Source: PCRC01 sp017848435
GTDB lineage: Bacteria; Pseudomonadota; Gammaproteobacteria; Burkholderiales; Burkholderiaceae_C
Reading direction: 5' to 3'
DNA: 64,000 bases
Assembly (NCBI GenBank): GCA_965284315.1
Contig: OZ260072.1
Location: 1,860,001 to 1,924,000, forward strand
Shown: piece after piece, positions 8,119-17,133 of the stretch
Layout of the letters: every line of letters starts with the position of its first letter
Position numbering within the stretch: the first letter of the stretch is position 1
Made by a program: the position numbers and the translations under genes
The notes under the pieces: generated by a model
Told to the model about the DNA's origin: nothing
Database searches by the model: none
Seen by the model: only the letters and a program-made list of their open reading frames with translations

Positions 8119-9486
8119 ATGCACCCAGCCACCCTGGCCGCGCACCGCTTCGGTTTCTCTGAAACCTCCCTGCAGCCGCTGAAGAGCGACCCGCGTGGCT
8201 GGGTGCTGGCGCAATTCCGCCAGCCGCAGCCGCTGGACGAACGTGGCCTGATGGCCAGCGCCGAGGCCGGTGTGCTGACGCGCCAGGTGCTCAGCGCCGT
8301 GCTGAATGGGGCTGTCAACAACGTGGCTCCCGCAGCCCCTGCAGACATGGCCAGCACCGCGCCTGCGGTGGTGGCCGCCACCGACCCCAACCGCCAGCTG
8401 CTGCGCCGTGCCAACGCCCAGGCCGTGCAGCGGCGTTGGCAACACGTGGTGGCCACCGGCACGCCCGTTTACGAGCGCTGGGTGATGTTCTGGGCCAACC
8501 ACTTCAGTGTGGCCGCCACCAAAGGCAGCATGCTGGGCCTGGTCTGGCCCTTTGAGCGCGAAGCGATCCGGCCACACGCCATCGGGCGTTTCGTGGACCT
8601 GGCGCGGGCCGCCACGCTGCACCCGGCAATGCTGCTGTACCTGGACAACGCGCAGTCCTTTGGCCCGGGCTCACGCGCTGGCCAGCGCGGCAGCCGCGGC
8701 CTGAACGAAAACCTCGCACGCGAACTGCTGGAACTGCACACCCTGGGCGTCAACGGCGGCTACACCCAGGCCGACGTGACCGAACTCGCCAAGCTGCTCA
8801 CCGGCTGGACGGTGGACCGCGAGACGGCGCAGTCGCGCTTCGTGGCTGCATGGCACGAGCCCGGCCCCAAGCGCGTGCTGGGCCAGTCCTACCCCGAAGG
8901 CCCCCAGGCGCTGGAGGCCTTGCTCACCGACCTGAGCCGCCACCCCAGCACCGCGCGTTTCGTGGCCACCAAGCTGGCGCGCCATTTCGTGGCCGACGAC
9001 CCACCCGCGCCTCTGGTGGACGCACTGGCCAACCGCTTCCGCGCCAGCGACGGTGATTTGTCAGCACTGGCCGATGCATTGTTCACCCACGAGCTCACCT
9101 GGCAAAGCACCACACCGCCCAAGTTCAAGCGGCCCGAAGAACTGGTGCTGTCGGCCCACCGCGTGCTCAAGCTGCCCGTCGTGCAGGCCGAGCGTTTGAA
9201 CACCGTGCTGGCGCAAATGGGCCAACCGGTTGGCCGCGCCCCATCGCCCCAGGGCTGGCCCGACCGGACCGAAGACTGGCTGGCGCCCGACGCGTTGTGG
9301 AAACGCACCGAATGGGCCGCCACCTTCGCCCAACAGCACGACCAATTGGCCGATGCCCGGCAGCTGGCGACCTTGAGCCTTGGGCCAGACCTCGGGGCCG
9401 AAACCCAGCGCCAGATCGAGCGTGCCGACAGCGGTGCCCAGGCCCAGGCCCTGTGGCTGGCCAGTCCAGAATTCCAGCGGAGGTAA
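8119..9486 (+). CDS. DUF1800 domain protein
   Basis: 455 residues of the DUF1800 family, which nearly always sits beside a DUF1501 gene as here. The N-terminus (AAHRFGFSE ... DPRGWVLAQF) and the internal blocks (FWANHFSV, NENLARELLELHTLGVNGGYTQADV, LLTGWT, FVATKLARHFVADDPP) are characteristic. The ATG at 8119 has AAGG upstream; an in-frame ATG at 8095 has no ribosome binding site. The function is not established; linkage to Tat-exported DUF1501 proteins suggests an envelope role. The DUF1501 gene starts four bases after the stop. Confidence 0.85.
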   Translation: MHPATLAAHRFGFSETSLQPLKSDPRGWVLAQFRQPQPLDERGLMASAEAGVLTRQVLSAVLNGAVNNVAPAAPADMASTAPAVVAATDPNRQLLRRANAQAVQRRWQHVVATGTPVYERWVMFWANHFSVAATKGSMLGLVWPFEREAIRPHAIGRFVDLARAATLHPAMLLYLDNAQSFGPGSRAGQRGSRGLNENLARELLELHTLGVNGGYTQADVTELAKLLTGWTVDRETAQSRFVAAWHEPGPKRVLGQSYPEGPQALEALLTDLSRHPSTARFVATKLARHFVADDPPAPLVDALANRFRASDGDLSALADALFTHELTWQSTTPPKFKRPEELVLSAHRVLKLPVVQAERLNTVLAQMGQPVGRAPSPQGWPDRTEDWLAPDALWKRTEWAATFAQQHDQLADARQLATLSLGPDLGAETQRQIERADSGAQAQALWLASPEFQRR

Positions 9487-9489
9487 GCC

Positions 9490-10665
9490 ATGCCCACGAC
9501 CCTTTCACGCCGCGCCTGGCTGACCCGTGTTGCCGTGGGCAGCGGCGCCGGTCTGGCATTGCAGTGGCCTGGCAGCCGGCTCGCCTTGGCCGCCACCCGC
9601 CCGGCCACCGATGACCGCCGCCTGGTGGTGGTGCTGTTGCGCGGCGCCCTTGACGGTCTGGCGGCCGTGCCCCCGGTCGGTGATCCCGTCTGGTCTGCCT
9701 TGCGGCCACAGGCCGAGGCCGATCAGGTGCGTTGGGGTGCGCCGCTGCCGCTCGATGCGCAATTTGCACTGCACCCCAAACTCGCCACGCTGCACCAGTG
9801 GTTTGGCGAGCGCCAGTTGCTCATTGCCCATGCGGTGGCCAGCCCCTACCGCGAGCGCTCGCACTTCGACGCCCAGCAGCTGCTGGAAAGCGGCGGCAGC
9901 CGCGCCTTCGAGCTGCACACCGGCTGGCTCGGCCGTGCGATGGAAATGACCCACAGCCAGGGTGTGGCGCTGAGCCCGGCCTTGCCGTTGGCCTTGCGCG
10001 GCGCGGCCAGTGCCAGCAGCTGGGCACCGTCGAGCCAGCCCGGTATGGACCCCGACTTGGTCGAGCGCATCGCCCGCCTGTACGCGGGCGACGCCCAGCT
10101 CGGCCCAGCCTTCAGCCAGGCGCGAGCGCAGCGCGGCGGCGTGATGGGGGACGCCAACGAAGGCAGCAACTTTGCGGCACTGGCGCGGCAGGCCGGGCGT
10201 TTCCTCGCCGCGCCGGGCGGGCCCAGCATCGCCTGGCTCGACACCAGCGGCTGGGACACCCACACCCAGCAGGCGCTGCGGCTGTCGCGCCAGCTCGAAG
10301 CGCTGGACCAGGGGCTGGCCGCGTTGCGCGCATCGCTCGGCCCGCGTTGGGACACCACCACCGTGCTGGTGATGACCGAATTCGGCCGTTCCGCCGCCAT
10401 GAACGGCAGCGGCGGTACCGACCATGGCACGGCCGGCGTGGCCTTTCTGGCTGGTGGGCGCGTGGCCGGTGGCCGGGTGCTGACCGACTGGCCTGGCCTG
10501 GGCGCACAGCAACTGTACGAAGGGCGTGACCTGCGCCCGACGATGGACCTGCGCGCGCTGGTCAAGCCGGTGCTGCAGCAGCAACTGGGCCTCGGCACCG
10601 CGCAACTGGACCGCGAGGTGCTACCCGGCGCACCGCGTGGCCTGACCCAGCTCTGGCGCGCCTGA
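9490..10665 (+). CDS. DUF1501 domain protein, Tat-exported
   Basis: 391 residues with a Tat signal peptide (SRRAWL near residue 5, hydrophobic stretch, cleavage near residue 34). DUF1501 proteins resemble the alkaline phosphatase/sulfatase fold; here VVVLLRGALDGL, HFDAQQLLESG, SGWDTHTQQ and VLVMTEFGRSAAMN ... GTDHG are the recognisable family blocks. It forms a tight pair with the DUF1800 gene and is followed 24 bases later by a DUF3106 gene. The substrate is unknown. Confidence 0.87.
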   Translation: MPTTLSRRAWLTRVAVGSGAGLALQWPGSRLALAATRPATDDRRLVVVLLRGALDGLAAVPPVGDPVWSALRPQAEADQVRWGAPLPLDAQFALHPKLATLHQWFGERQLLIAHAVASPYRERSHFDAQQLLESGGSRAFELHTGWLGRAMEMTHSQGVALSPALPLALRGAASASSWAPSSQPGMDPDLVERIARLYAGDAQLGPAFSQARAQRGGVMGDANEGSNFAALARQAGRFLAAPGGPSIAWLDTSGWDTHTQQALRLSRQLEALDQGLAALRASLGPRWDTTTVLVMTEFGRSAAMNGSGGTDHGTAGVAFLAGGRVAGGRVLTDWPGLGAQQLYEGRDLRPTMDLRALVKPVLQQQLGLGTAQLDREVLPGAPRGLTQLWRA

Positions 10666-10689
10666 GCACCCGCACAAGGACACCGCTTC

Positions 10690-11130
10690 ATGCACCTGCC
10701 CCTGTCCATCCCTTTGGCGCTGGCCCTGCTGTGTGCCAGCGCTGGCGGTCAAGCCACGCCGGTGGACGTGCCCGACCTCAAAGCCTGGGCGCGGCTGAGC
10801 CCGGCCGAGCAGGCCAGCCGGCGCGCCGAGATCCAGCAACAGCTCCAGGCCGCCACGCCGCAGGAGCGCCTCGACTTTCGCCGCCAGTTGCGTGCACGCA
10901 TCGAAGGCCTGTCGCCCGACGACCGCCAGGCGCTGGCAGGCCAGACCCGTGACCGCTGGCAACAGCTGCCACCCGAGGAGCGCGAGCGCCTGGCCGCCGA
11001 ACGCCGGGCGCGGCTGCAGGCCATGACCCCCCAGGAGCGCCGGCAACTGCTGCAGCAGCGGCGCGAGATGCTGGACAAACTCACGCCCGAAGAACGCGCC
11101 GCGCTGCGCGAAAAGCTGCCCGAGCGCTGA
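10690..11130 (+). CDS. DUF3106 periplasmic protein
   Basis: A 146-residue secreted protein: signal peptide (about 1-22), then an almost wholly helical, Arg/Glu/Gln-rich body of short repeats around LSPxExxxxR and MTPQERRQLLQQRREML. This is the DUF3106 pattern, which resembles the helical hairpins of LTXXQ/Spy-like periplasmic proteins. It lies between the DUF1501 gene and an ECF sigma factor, so envelope sensing is plausible but unproven. Confidence 0.78.
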   Translation: MHLPLSIPLALALLCASAGGQATPVDVPDLKAWARLSPAEQASRRAEIQQQLQAATPQERLDFRRQLRARIEGLSPDDRQALAGQTRDRWQQLPPEERERLAAERRARLQAMTPQERRQLLQQRREMLDKLTPEERAALREKLPER

Positions 11131-11160
11131 CAATGCGGCTGTGAACCAGGCAACTTCAGA

Positions 11161-11787
11161 ATGGACACGGTGAGCCGACTCCACCAGTGGTTGGGCGCAG
11201 CCGCCAGCGGCCTGGCCATTGCCAGCCGTGCGCCGAGTGACGACTGGGCCTTGCTGCGCCAGGCCTGCACCGGCCACCAGCCCAGTGCCCAGAAACTGGT
11301 CAAGGCCCTGACGCCGCAGGCCTACGGCCTCGCCATCCGCATGGTGGGCCGCCGCGAAGACGCCGAAGACGCGGTGCAGGACGCCTTCATTCGCCTCTGG
11401 CGCAGCGCGCCCGACAGCACACGCGGCGCGACGCTGTCGACCTACTTCAACACCCTCGTGCTCAACCGCTGCCGCAGCCTGCTGGGCCGCCGACGCGAGC
11501 AGGGCATGGCGCAAGACACGCTGACTGAACTGCAGGACGCGCAGCAGGCCCCGGACGAACCCCACACGCTGGCGGCACTGAGCCCGCACGCCAGCCAATC
11601 GCGTTTACTGCAGGCGCTGGACAGGCTGCCCGCCCGCCAGCGCATGGCACTCGCCATGTGGGCCTATGCCGACGCCTCGGTGGCCGACATTGCACACACG
11701 CTGGCCATCGACGCCAACGCCGCGCACCAGCTGCTGCACCGCGCCAAAGGGGCCCTGCGCGCCTGCCTCGAAGGAAACACCCGATGA
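11161..11787 (+). CDS. ECF-type RNA polymerase sigma factor
   Basis: A 208-residue sigma-70 family factor. Region 2 is recognisable (YGLAIRMVGRREDAEDAVQD, then AFIRLWR), and region 4 is a helix-turn-helix (LPARQRMALAMWAYADASVADIA ending near residue 190). A roughly 35-residue N-terminal extension precedes region 2. The stop overlaps the start of the next gene (ATGA), the usual arrangement of a sigma factor with its membrane partner. It probably regulates the neighbouring envelope genes; no target promoter is identifiable. Confidence 0.88.
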   Translation: MDTVSRLHQWLGAAASGLAIASRAPSDDWALLRQACTGHQPSAQKLVKALTPQAYGLAIRMVGRREDAEDAVQDAFIRLWRSAPDSTRGATLSTYFNTLVLNRCRSLLGRRREQGMAQDTLTELQDAQQAPDEPHTLAALSPHASQSRLLQALDRLPARQRMALAMWAYADASVADIAHTLAIDANAAHQLLHRAKGALRACLEGNTR

Positions 11788-12098
11788 AGACGAACCCGCC
11801 TCTTGGCGACGACGCGGCCCTCCAGCAGGCCCTCAAGGCCTTGCCCGAGCCCATGGACACACAGGCCTTGCAGCAACGGGTGCTGGCCAGCTGGCAGGCG
11901 CAACACCCAACGGCCCCCGCGCTTCCTTGGGGCGGCGTGCTGGCGCTCGGTGCGCCCAGGCGCTGGCTGCTGGGCAGTGCCACATTGGCGCTGGGCTTGG
12001 GTCTGGCCGTGGGCCTCTGGTTGCAGCGGCCCGACCCGGTGCTGCAGGAGCTGCTGCAGCTTGACGTGCTGTCGCAAATGGCCGCTGGCGAGATGTAG
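11784..12098 (+). CDS. Small single-pass membrane protein, candidate anti-sigma
   Basis: A 104-residue protein starting on the ATGA overlap with the sigma factor stop. A soluble N-terminal segment (about 1-50) is followed by one strong transmembrane helix (LLGSATLALGLGLAVGLWL, about 57-75) and a short C-terminal tail. Position and topology fit an anti-sigma factor, but there is no ZAS motif (HxxxCxxC) and the N-terminal part is short. The anti-sigma assignment rests on context. Confidence 0.65.
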   Translation: MKTNPPLGDDAALQQALKALPEPMDTQALQQRVLASWQAQHPTAPALPWGGVLALGAPRRWLLGSATLALGLGLAVGLWLQRPDPVLQELLQLDVLSQMAAGEM

Positions 12099-12105
12099 CG
12101 CGGCC

Positions 12106-12480
12106 ATGGCTTCCAGCCCATCGGCCAACCACGACTTTGCACAGTACTGCTGCGAACTGCTCGCGCCCATCGGGCCGTGCAGCGCGCGGCGCATGTTTGG
12201 CGGTTTTGGCATTGCCACCCGCGGCCTGACGGTGGCGTTGATCGCCGACCTGGGCGAGGGCGAACGGCTTTGGCTCAAGGCCAACGACGCGAGCCGCAGC
12301 CACTTTGAGGCGGCAGGCTGCACCCGCTTCATCTACCTGGCCAAAGGCGTTGCCAAAAGCATGAACTACTACAGCGCGCCCGACGAAGCCATGGACTCCC
12401 CCCACGCGATGGCGCCGTGGGCGGAACGGGCGCTGGCAGCGGCGCTGCAGGCGCGTGCACCGAAGAAAAAGCGTCAATAG
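12106..12480 (+). CDS. TfoX/Sxy N-terminal domain protein
   Basis: 124 residues consisting of the TfoX N-terminal domain alone: RRMFGGFGIATRGLTVALIADLG and the conserved FIYLAKGVAKSMNYYSAPDEA-type segment, ending in a lysine-rich tail. Full Sxy/TfoX proteins promote competence gene expression; the stand-alone N-terminal domain is common in proteobacteria and its role is unclear. It begins eight bases after the candidate anti-sigma gene. Confidence 0.82.
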   Translation: MASSPSANHDFAQYCCELLAPIGPCSARRMFGGFGIATRGLTVALIADLGEGERLWLKANDASRSHFEAAGCTRFIYLAKGVAKSMNYYSAPDEAMDSPHAMAPWAERALAAALQARAPKKKRQ

Positions 12481-12501
12481 CGCGCGACGACAGAAGCCAT
12501 G

Positions 12502-12582
12502 TTTCGCCGCTGGGCCGCCCCAAGGCGAAACGCGGCCCCCTCAGGGGCAGGCCGCTACACGCAGTGAGCGTGCCGTGGGGGC
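12502..12582. repeat. REP-like palindromic repeat downstream of fau
   Basis: TTTCGCC (12502-12508) pairs with GGCGAAA (12524-12530), GCCCC pairs with GGGGC around 12535-12548, and CACGCAGTGAGCGTG is itself imperfectly palindromic. This hairpin cluster resembles intergenic REP-type elements I recall from Comamonadaceae. It sits between the convergent ends of the TfoX gene and fau and could also terminate transcription. Confidence 0.55.
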
Positions 12583-12588
12583 CACACA

Positions 12589-13230
12589 CTACACCGGCCA
12601 GACCACCCCGTTGTCGTTCAGGATCGCGTCCAGCGGCATGTCGTGCGGCTCGGGTTCCATGTCGGGCAGAAAGCCGTGGGTGAAGCCCAGGCCCACGGTG
12701 AAGGGGCGGGGTTGCAGCGTGGCCAGCGTGCGGTCGTAAAAGCCGCCGCCATAACCCAGCCGGTGGCCGCCGGCGCCGTAACCCACGCAGGGCACAAACA
12801 GCAGCGTGGGCACCACCACCTCGGTGTCTTTGGGTTTGGGGATGCTGTAGGCGTCTTCTTCCATCGGACAACCGGGGTACCAGGCGTGGAAGACCAGGGT
12901 CTTGTGTTGTTTGTTGACCACCGGCAGGCCGATTTTCAGGGGTGAGCGGCTGGCCATGGACTCGCCCGCCAGCTGTTCGGTCGGGCTGGCGACTTCGGCC
13001 GCCTCGGCGGCTGTGAAGTCCACACCGAGCGCAGCGTCTTCCTGCCAACGGTAGAGTGCAGGCAGGGGGTCGAACTCGCCCTTGATCGGCCAGTAGGCGC
13101 CAATCACCGTGTCGGGCCGGCCCACCAGCCAGATGCGCAGCACCTGCTGCAACAGCGCCGACCGTTCAAGCCGGTCCGGCATGTTCAAACGTTGTTCTAT
13201 CAACTGCTTGCGAATGGCTGCTTTGTCCAT
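12589..13230 (-). CDS. fau: 5-formyltetrahydrofolate cyclo-ligase
   Basis: 213 residues of the YgfA/MTHFS family, which converts 5-formyl-THF to 5,10-methenyl-THF using ATP. The conserved blocks are the N-terminal basic helix with Lys/Arg (KAAIRKQL), YWPIKGEFDP, and the C-terminal VGYGAGGHRLGYGGGFYDRTL (residues split around 150-170), the signature that binds nucleotide and folate. Its start is only nine bases from that of the divergent lytic transglycosylase gene. Confidence 0.95.
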   Translation of the reverse strand: MDKAAIRKQLIEQRLNMPDRLERSALLQQVLRIWLVGRPDTVIGAYWPIKGEFDPLPALYRWQEDAALGVDFTAAEAAEVASPTEQLAGESMASRSPLKIGLPVVNKQHKTLVFHAWYPGCPMEEDAYSIPKPKDTEVVVPTLLFVPCVGYGAGGHRLGYGGGFYDRTLATLQPRPFTVGLGFTHGFLPDMEPEPHDMPLDAILNDNGVVWPV

Positions 13231-13239
13231 AATCTACCC

Positions 13240-15336
13240 ATGATGCTGAAATTGATTGTGACATTCCTCGCTGCGGCGTCCTTCTCGGCAGGGGCGCAGT
13301 CGCCAGGGGGTCCGGTCAAAGGCGACGAGGTGCTGCTGGAGATGGGGCTGGCCTTCAAGGCCGCCGACACCGCCAAACTCACCCGCCTGCTGCCGCAGGC
13401 CAAAGGCCACCCGCTGGAAATCTGGGCGGCTTATTGGGAACTCAAGGCCCGGCTGGTCAACGCCAGCGAGCGCGAGGTGCAGGACTTCATGGCCCGCTAC
13501 GCCGGCACCTACCTGGAAGACCGGATGCGCAACGACTGGCTGCTGCTGCTGGGCCAGCGGCGCCAGTGGAGCGCGCTGGCCGCCGAAGCGCCCAACTTCC
13601 GCATGAACGACGACCGCGAGGTGCGCTGCTATGTGCTGCTGGTCGAGCACCTGCGCAAAGGCCCGTCGGCGCCCGCCACGCTGGGCGACGAGGTGCAGCG
13701 CAACTGGATGCTGCAGCGCGAGGGCGACGACGGTTGCCTGCACGCCGCCAGCGAGCTGCTGGACGCGAAAAAAATCACCCCGATCGACGTCTGGCGCAAG
13801 GCCCGCCTGTCGATGGAGCAAAACCGTGTGCGCGCCGCCCGCAACGCGGTGGAAATTGTGGCACCCGAGGTGCTGCCGCAGGTGACCGAGATCGCCGCCA
13901 ACCCGGTCAAGTTTCTGGCCAGCCGCGCCACCGCCGCCGGCCAGGTGCGCAAGGAACTGGTGCTGCTGGCGCTGATCAAGGTCGCCACCAGCGACGCCGA
14001 GGCGGCCGCCAACCTCATGGAGAGCAAATGGGGCCCGCTGTTGACGGCCGAGGAGCGCAACTGGGGCTGGGGCGTGATTGGCAAGCAGGCCGCCAACCGG
14101 CTCAGCCCGACGGCGCTGGCGCACTATGCCAACGTCAGCAAACTCAGTGACCTGCCCGACGACATGCTGGCCTGGCAGGCCCGCGCGGCGTTGCGCGCTG
14201 GCAGCACGCCCAAGTGGCCGGTGGTGCTGGCCGCCATCAACGCGATGGACGACGACAGCCGCAACGACCCGACCTGGATTTACTGGAAGGCCCGTGCCCT
14301 GCAGGCGCTGACGCCGCCGTCCAAACGCGTGGCCGCTGCGGCGCCGGTGGCCGAAGCCGCCAGCGCCACCGCATCGGGCGCGCCGGTGGAGGCCGCAGTG
14401 CCGCCTGCGAAACCCGAGTACCTGGTGCTGTTCGAGCGGATTGCCGGCGTGCGCGGCTTCTACGAGCAATTGGCGCTGGACGAACTGGGCCGCAAGGTCG
14501 GCGTGCCGGTCAAGCCCGCGCCGCCAACGGCCGAAGAGCGCGCCGCCGCGCTCAAGAACCCCGGCCTGCAGCGCGCGCTGTACGCGATTGGCATCGGCCT
14601 GCGCAGCGAAGGCGTGCGCGAGTGGAACTACCACACCAATTTCGTCAACTCCAAGAACCAGCTGGGCGCGATGAACGAGCGCGAGCTGCTGGCCGCGGCC
14701 CAGCTCGCCTGCGAGCGCCAGGTCTGGGACCGCTGCATCAACACCAGCGAACGCACCAAAAATGAGTTTGACGCGGACCAGCGCTACCCCATGCCCTACC
14801 GCGACGCGGTGGTCAAACGGGCGAAAGAAATCAACCTCGACCCGGCCTACGTGTATGGCCTGATCCGGCAGGAAAGCCGCTTCATCACCGACGCGCGTTC
14901 TGGCGTGGGCGCCTCGGGTCTGATGCAGGTCATGCCCGCCACCGCCCGCTGGACGGCCAAGAAGATTGGCCTGACCGACTTCACCGCCGACCAGATCACC
15001 CACCGCGACACCAACATCGCCATCGGCACCGGCTACCTCAAGCTGGTGCTGGACGACTTTGCCGGCTCCCTGCCGCTGGCCGCCGCCGCCTACAACGCCG
15101 GCCCCGGCCGCCCGCGCAACTGGCGTGGCCAGACTGGCGAACCGGTCTACGAGGCCGCCATCTGGGCCGAGAACGTGCCTTTCTTCGAGACCCGTGACTA
15201 CGTCAAGAAAGTGCTGGCCAACACCACGCTGTACGCCGCCATCCTGAGCGGCCAGCCGCAGTCCATCAAAAGCCGGCTCGGCACGGTGGGCCCCCGCGAC
15301 ACCAGCCAGCCCGAGGTCAACCGCGACCTGCCGTGA
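13240..15336 (+). CDS. slt: Soluble lytic murein transglycosylase (Slt70-like)
   Basis: A 698-residue periplasmic peptidoglycan lytic transglycosylase. The signal peptide is residues 1-20 (MMLKLIVTFLAAASFSAGAQ). A long alpha-superhelical U/L domain follows, interrupted by an Ala/Pro-rich linker (about 365-390). The C-terminal SLT domain has the catalytic Glu in IRQESRF, then GASGLMQVMPATA and AAAAYNAGPGRPRNW. A second frame extension upstream to 13192 would overlap fau and would bury the signal peptide, so the start at 13240 is preferred. Confidence 0.94.
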   Translation: MMLKLIVTFLAAASFSAGAQSPGGPVKGDEVLLEMGLAFKAADTAKLTRLLPQAKGHPLEIWAAYWELKARLVNASEREVQDFMARYAGTYLEDRMRNDWLLLLGQRRQWSALAAEAPNFRMNDDREVRCYVLLVEHLRKGPSAPATLGDEVQRNWMLQREGDDGCLHAASELLDAKKITPIDVWRKARLSMEQNRVRAARNAVEIVAPEVLPQVTEIAANPVKFLASRATAAGQVRKELVLLALIKVATSDAEAAANLMESKWGPLLTAEERNWGWGVIGKQAANRLSPTALAHYANVSKLSDLPDDMLAWQARAALRAGSTPKWPVVLAAINAMDDDSRNDPTWIYWKARALQALTPPSKRVAAAAPVAEAASATASGAPVEAAVPPAKPEYLVLFERIAGVRGFYEQLALDELGRKVGVPVKPAPPTAEERAAALKNPGLQRALYAIGIGLRSEGVREWNYHTNFVNSKNQLGAMNERELLAAAQLACERQVWDRCINTSERTKNEFDADQRYPMPYRDAVVKRAKEINLDPAYVYGLIRQESRFITDARSGVGASGLMQVMPATARWTAKKIGLTDFTADQITHRDTNIAIGTGYLKLVLDDFAGSLPLAAAAYNAGPGRPRNWRGQTGEPVYEAAIWAENVPFFETRDYVKKVLANTTLYAAILSGQPQSIKSRLGTVGPRDTSQPEVNRDLP

Positions 15337-15356
15337 CGCGGTGGCAGGCGATGTTT

Positions 15357-15405
15357 GCTATTGAATTTGTAGCTGTATCGCAAGGTTTTACTAAGGCTTG
15401 AAGCC
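15357..15405 (+). repeat. 49-bp dispersed repeat, copy A
   Basis: An intergenic copy with block 1 GCTATTGAATTTGTAGC and block 2 TTTTACTAAGGCTTGAAGCC. It lies between the stop of slt and the start of the NDUFA9-like gene. I use it as the reference orientation for the family. Confidence 0.75.
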
Positions 15406-15467
15406 AAGATGGCTTTAAATTGAACGCGGTTGGGGCTGGGAGGCCGCTTCAGCGCAAAATCGGGGCT

Positions 15468-16424
15468 ATGAAAAACATCCTTCTCCTCGGTGGCACCGGT
15501 TTTGTTGGCAGCCACGTGGCCGAGAAACTCGCCCGTTTGCAGTGGCGCGTGACCGTGCCCACCCGCCGGCGCGTCAACGCCCGGCACCTGCAAACCCTGC
15601 CGCTGCTGGAGGTGGTGGAGGCCGACGTGCACAGCGAAGTGGTGTTGACCGAACTCGTCAAAGCCCACGACGCGGTGGTCAACCTGGTGGCCATCCTGCA
15701 CGGCAACGAACAGGCCTTCCAGAAGGCGCATGTGGCATTGCCCATGCAGCTGGCCCGCGCCTGCAGCGCAGCCGGTGTGTCGCGCGTGGTGCACATCAGC
15801 GCGCTCGGGGCCGATGCCGCAGCGCCGTCGGTGTACCAGCGCAGCAAAGCCGCCGGTGAGCAGGCCCTGCAATCGGCCGGACTGCGGTTGAGCGTGCTGC
15901 GCCCCAGCGTGATTTTTGGCGCCGAAGACAAGTTCTTGAACCTGTTTGCGCGGCTGCAACAGGTGTTCCCGGTCATGCCACTGGCCGGCGGTGCCACCCG
16001 CTTCCAGCCGGTGTGGGTGGAAGACGTGGCCGACGCGGTGCTGCGTTGCCTGCAGGACGACAGCACCATCGGCCACACCTACGAGGCCTGTGGCCCCCAC
16101 GTCTTCACGTTGAAAGAGCTGGTGCAACTGGCCGGTCGCCTGGGCGGCGCCAACAACGGCCAGGGCCGCCCGGTGCTGCCACTGCCGCTGTGGGCCGGCC
16201 AACTGCAGGCGCTGCTGATGGAGCTCGCCCCCGGCGAGCCGCTGATGAGCCGCGACAACCTCGCCAGCCTGCAGGTGGACAACGTCGCCAGCGGCCGGTT
16301 GCCGGGGCTGGCAGCGTTGGGCCTCACGCCCGAGCCCTTGAGCGCGGTGGCGCCCAGCTACCTGGGCCGGCGCGGCCTGCGCACCGGCCTGCTGGCCATG
16401 CGCAAAACCGCTGGGCGCTTCTGA
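15468..16424 (+). CDS. Complex I NDUFA9-like NAD-dependent epimerase-type protein
   Basis: 318 residues of the extended/atypical SDR family related to mitochondrial complex I subunit NDUFA9. The N-terminal dinucleotide motif GGTGFVGSHVAEKL begins at residue 7, followed by VVNLVAILHG and VVHISALGAD. The usual catalytic YxxxK is present as YQRSK near residue 124. The start at 15468 places the Rossmann motif at the N-terminus as in relatives. The physiological substrate of bacterial members is unknown. Confidence 0.85.
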   Translation: MKNILLLGGTGFVGSHVAEKLARLQWRVTVPTRRRVNARHLQTLPLLEVVEADVHSEVVLTELVKAHDAVVNLVAILHGNEQAFQKAHVALPMQLARACSAAGVSRVVHISALGADAAAPSVYQRSKAAGEQALQSAGLRLSVLRPSVIFGAEDKFLNLFARLQQVFPVMPLAGGATRFQPVWVEDVADAVLRCLQDDSTIGHTYEACGPHVFTLKELVQLAGRLGGANNGQGRPVLPLPLWAGQLQALLMELAPGEPLMSRDNLASLQVDNVASGRLPGLAALGLTPEPLSAVAPSYLGRRGLRTGLLAMRKTAGRF

Positions 16425-16434
16425 TCGGCACGCC

Positions 16435-17124
16435 ATGCTGACGCTCTACATCGGCAACAAGAACTACTCGTCGTGGTCCATGCGGCCCTGGGTGCTGTTG
16501 AAGCAGGCGGGCATCCCGTTCCAGGAAACCAAGGTCCGGTTTGACTCGTTCGAGCCTGGCTCTGCGTTCAAGGAAGCGCTGGGCCGCATCAGCCCGGTGG
16601 GCAAGGTGCCGGTGTTGGTGGACGGCGACCTGGTGGTGTGGGACACGCTGGCCATTGCCGAGTACCTGGCCGAGACAGTCCCCGACAAGCAGCTGTGGCC
16701 GGCAGACGCCGCAGCCCGCGCACGGGCCCGCAGCGTCTGCGCCGAAATGCACGCCGGCTTTGGCGCGCTGCGCCACCACTGCCCGATGAACATCGAGGCC
16801 CACCTGCCCGAGGTGGGCGCGCGCCTCTGGCGCGAACAACCCGCGCTGCAGGCCGACGTGCAGCGCCTGGTGGCCATGTGGCAAGGCCTGCTGGCGCAAC
16901 ATGGCGGGCCGTTGCTGTTTGGCCGCTTCAGCGTGGCCGACGCCTTTTTTGCCCCCGTCTGCAGCCGCATCCAGACCTACGCGCTGCCGGTGCCCGACGA
17001 CATCCGCGCCTACATTGCCCGGGTGCTGGCGCTGCCCGGCGTGGCCGCGTGGGTGGCCGACGCGCTGGCCGAGCGCGATTTTCTGGCTTTCGAAGAACCC
17101 TACCGCAGCCACCGGCCGGCGTAG
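16435..17124 (+). CDS. Glutathione S-transferase family protein
   Basis: 229 residues with a thioredoxin-like N-terminal domain (NKNYSSWSMRPWVLLKQAG, catalytic Ser expected near residues 11-14; GKVPVLVDGDLVVWDTLAIAEYL glutathione-binding block split near 58-80) and an all-helical C-terminal domain with GRFSVADAFFAPV. It starts ten bases after the NDUFA9-like gene and ends nine bases before cca, so the three are probably co-transcribed. The substrate is unknown. Confidence 0.92.
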   Translation: MLTLYIGNKNYSSWSMRPWVLLKQAGIPFQETKVRFDSFEPGSAFKEALGRISPVGKVPVLVDGDLVVWDTLAIAEYLAETVPDKQLWPADAAARARARSVCAEMHAGFGALRHHCPMNIEAHLPEVGARLWREQPALQADVQRLVAMWQGLLAQHGGPLLFGRFSVADAFFAPVCSRIQTYALPVPDDIRAYIARVLALPGVAAWVADALAERDFLAFEEPYRSHRPA

Positions 17125-17133
17125 GACCCAGCC

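Noticed and set aside
13231..13239. 6S RNA gene next to fau, as in E. coli
   Set aside because: Only nine bases separate fau from the divergent gene, and the downstream gap holds a palindromic repeat cluster unlike 6S RNA.
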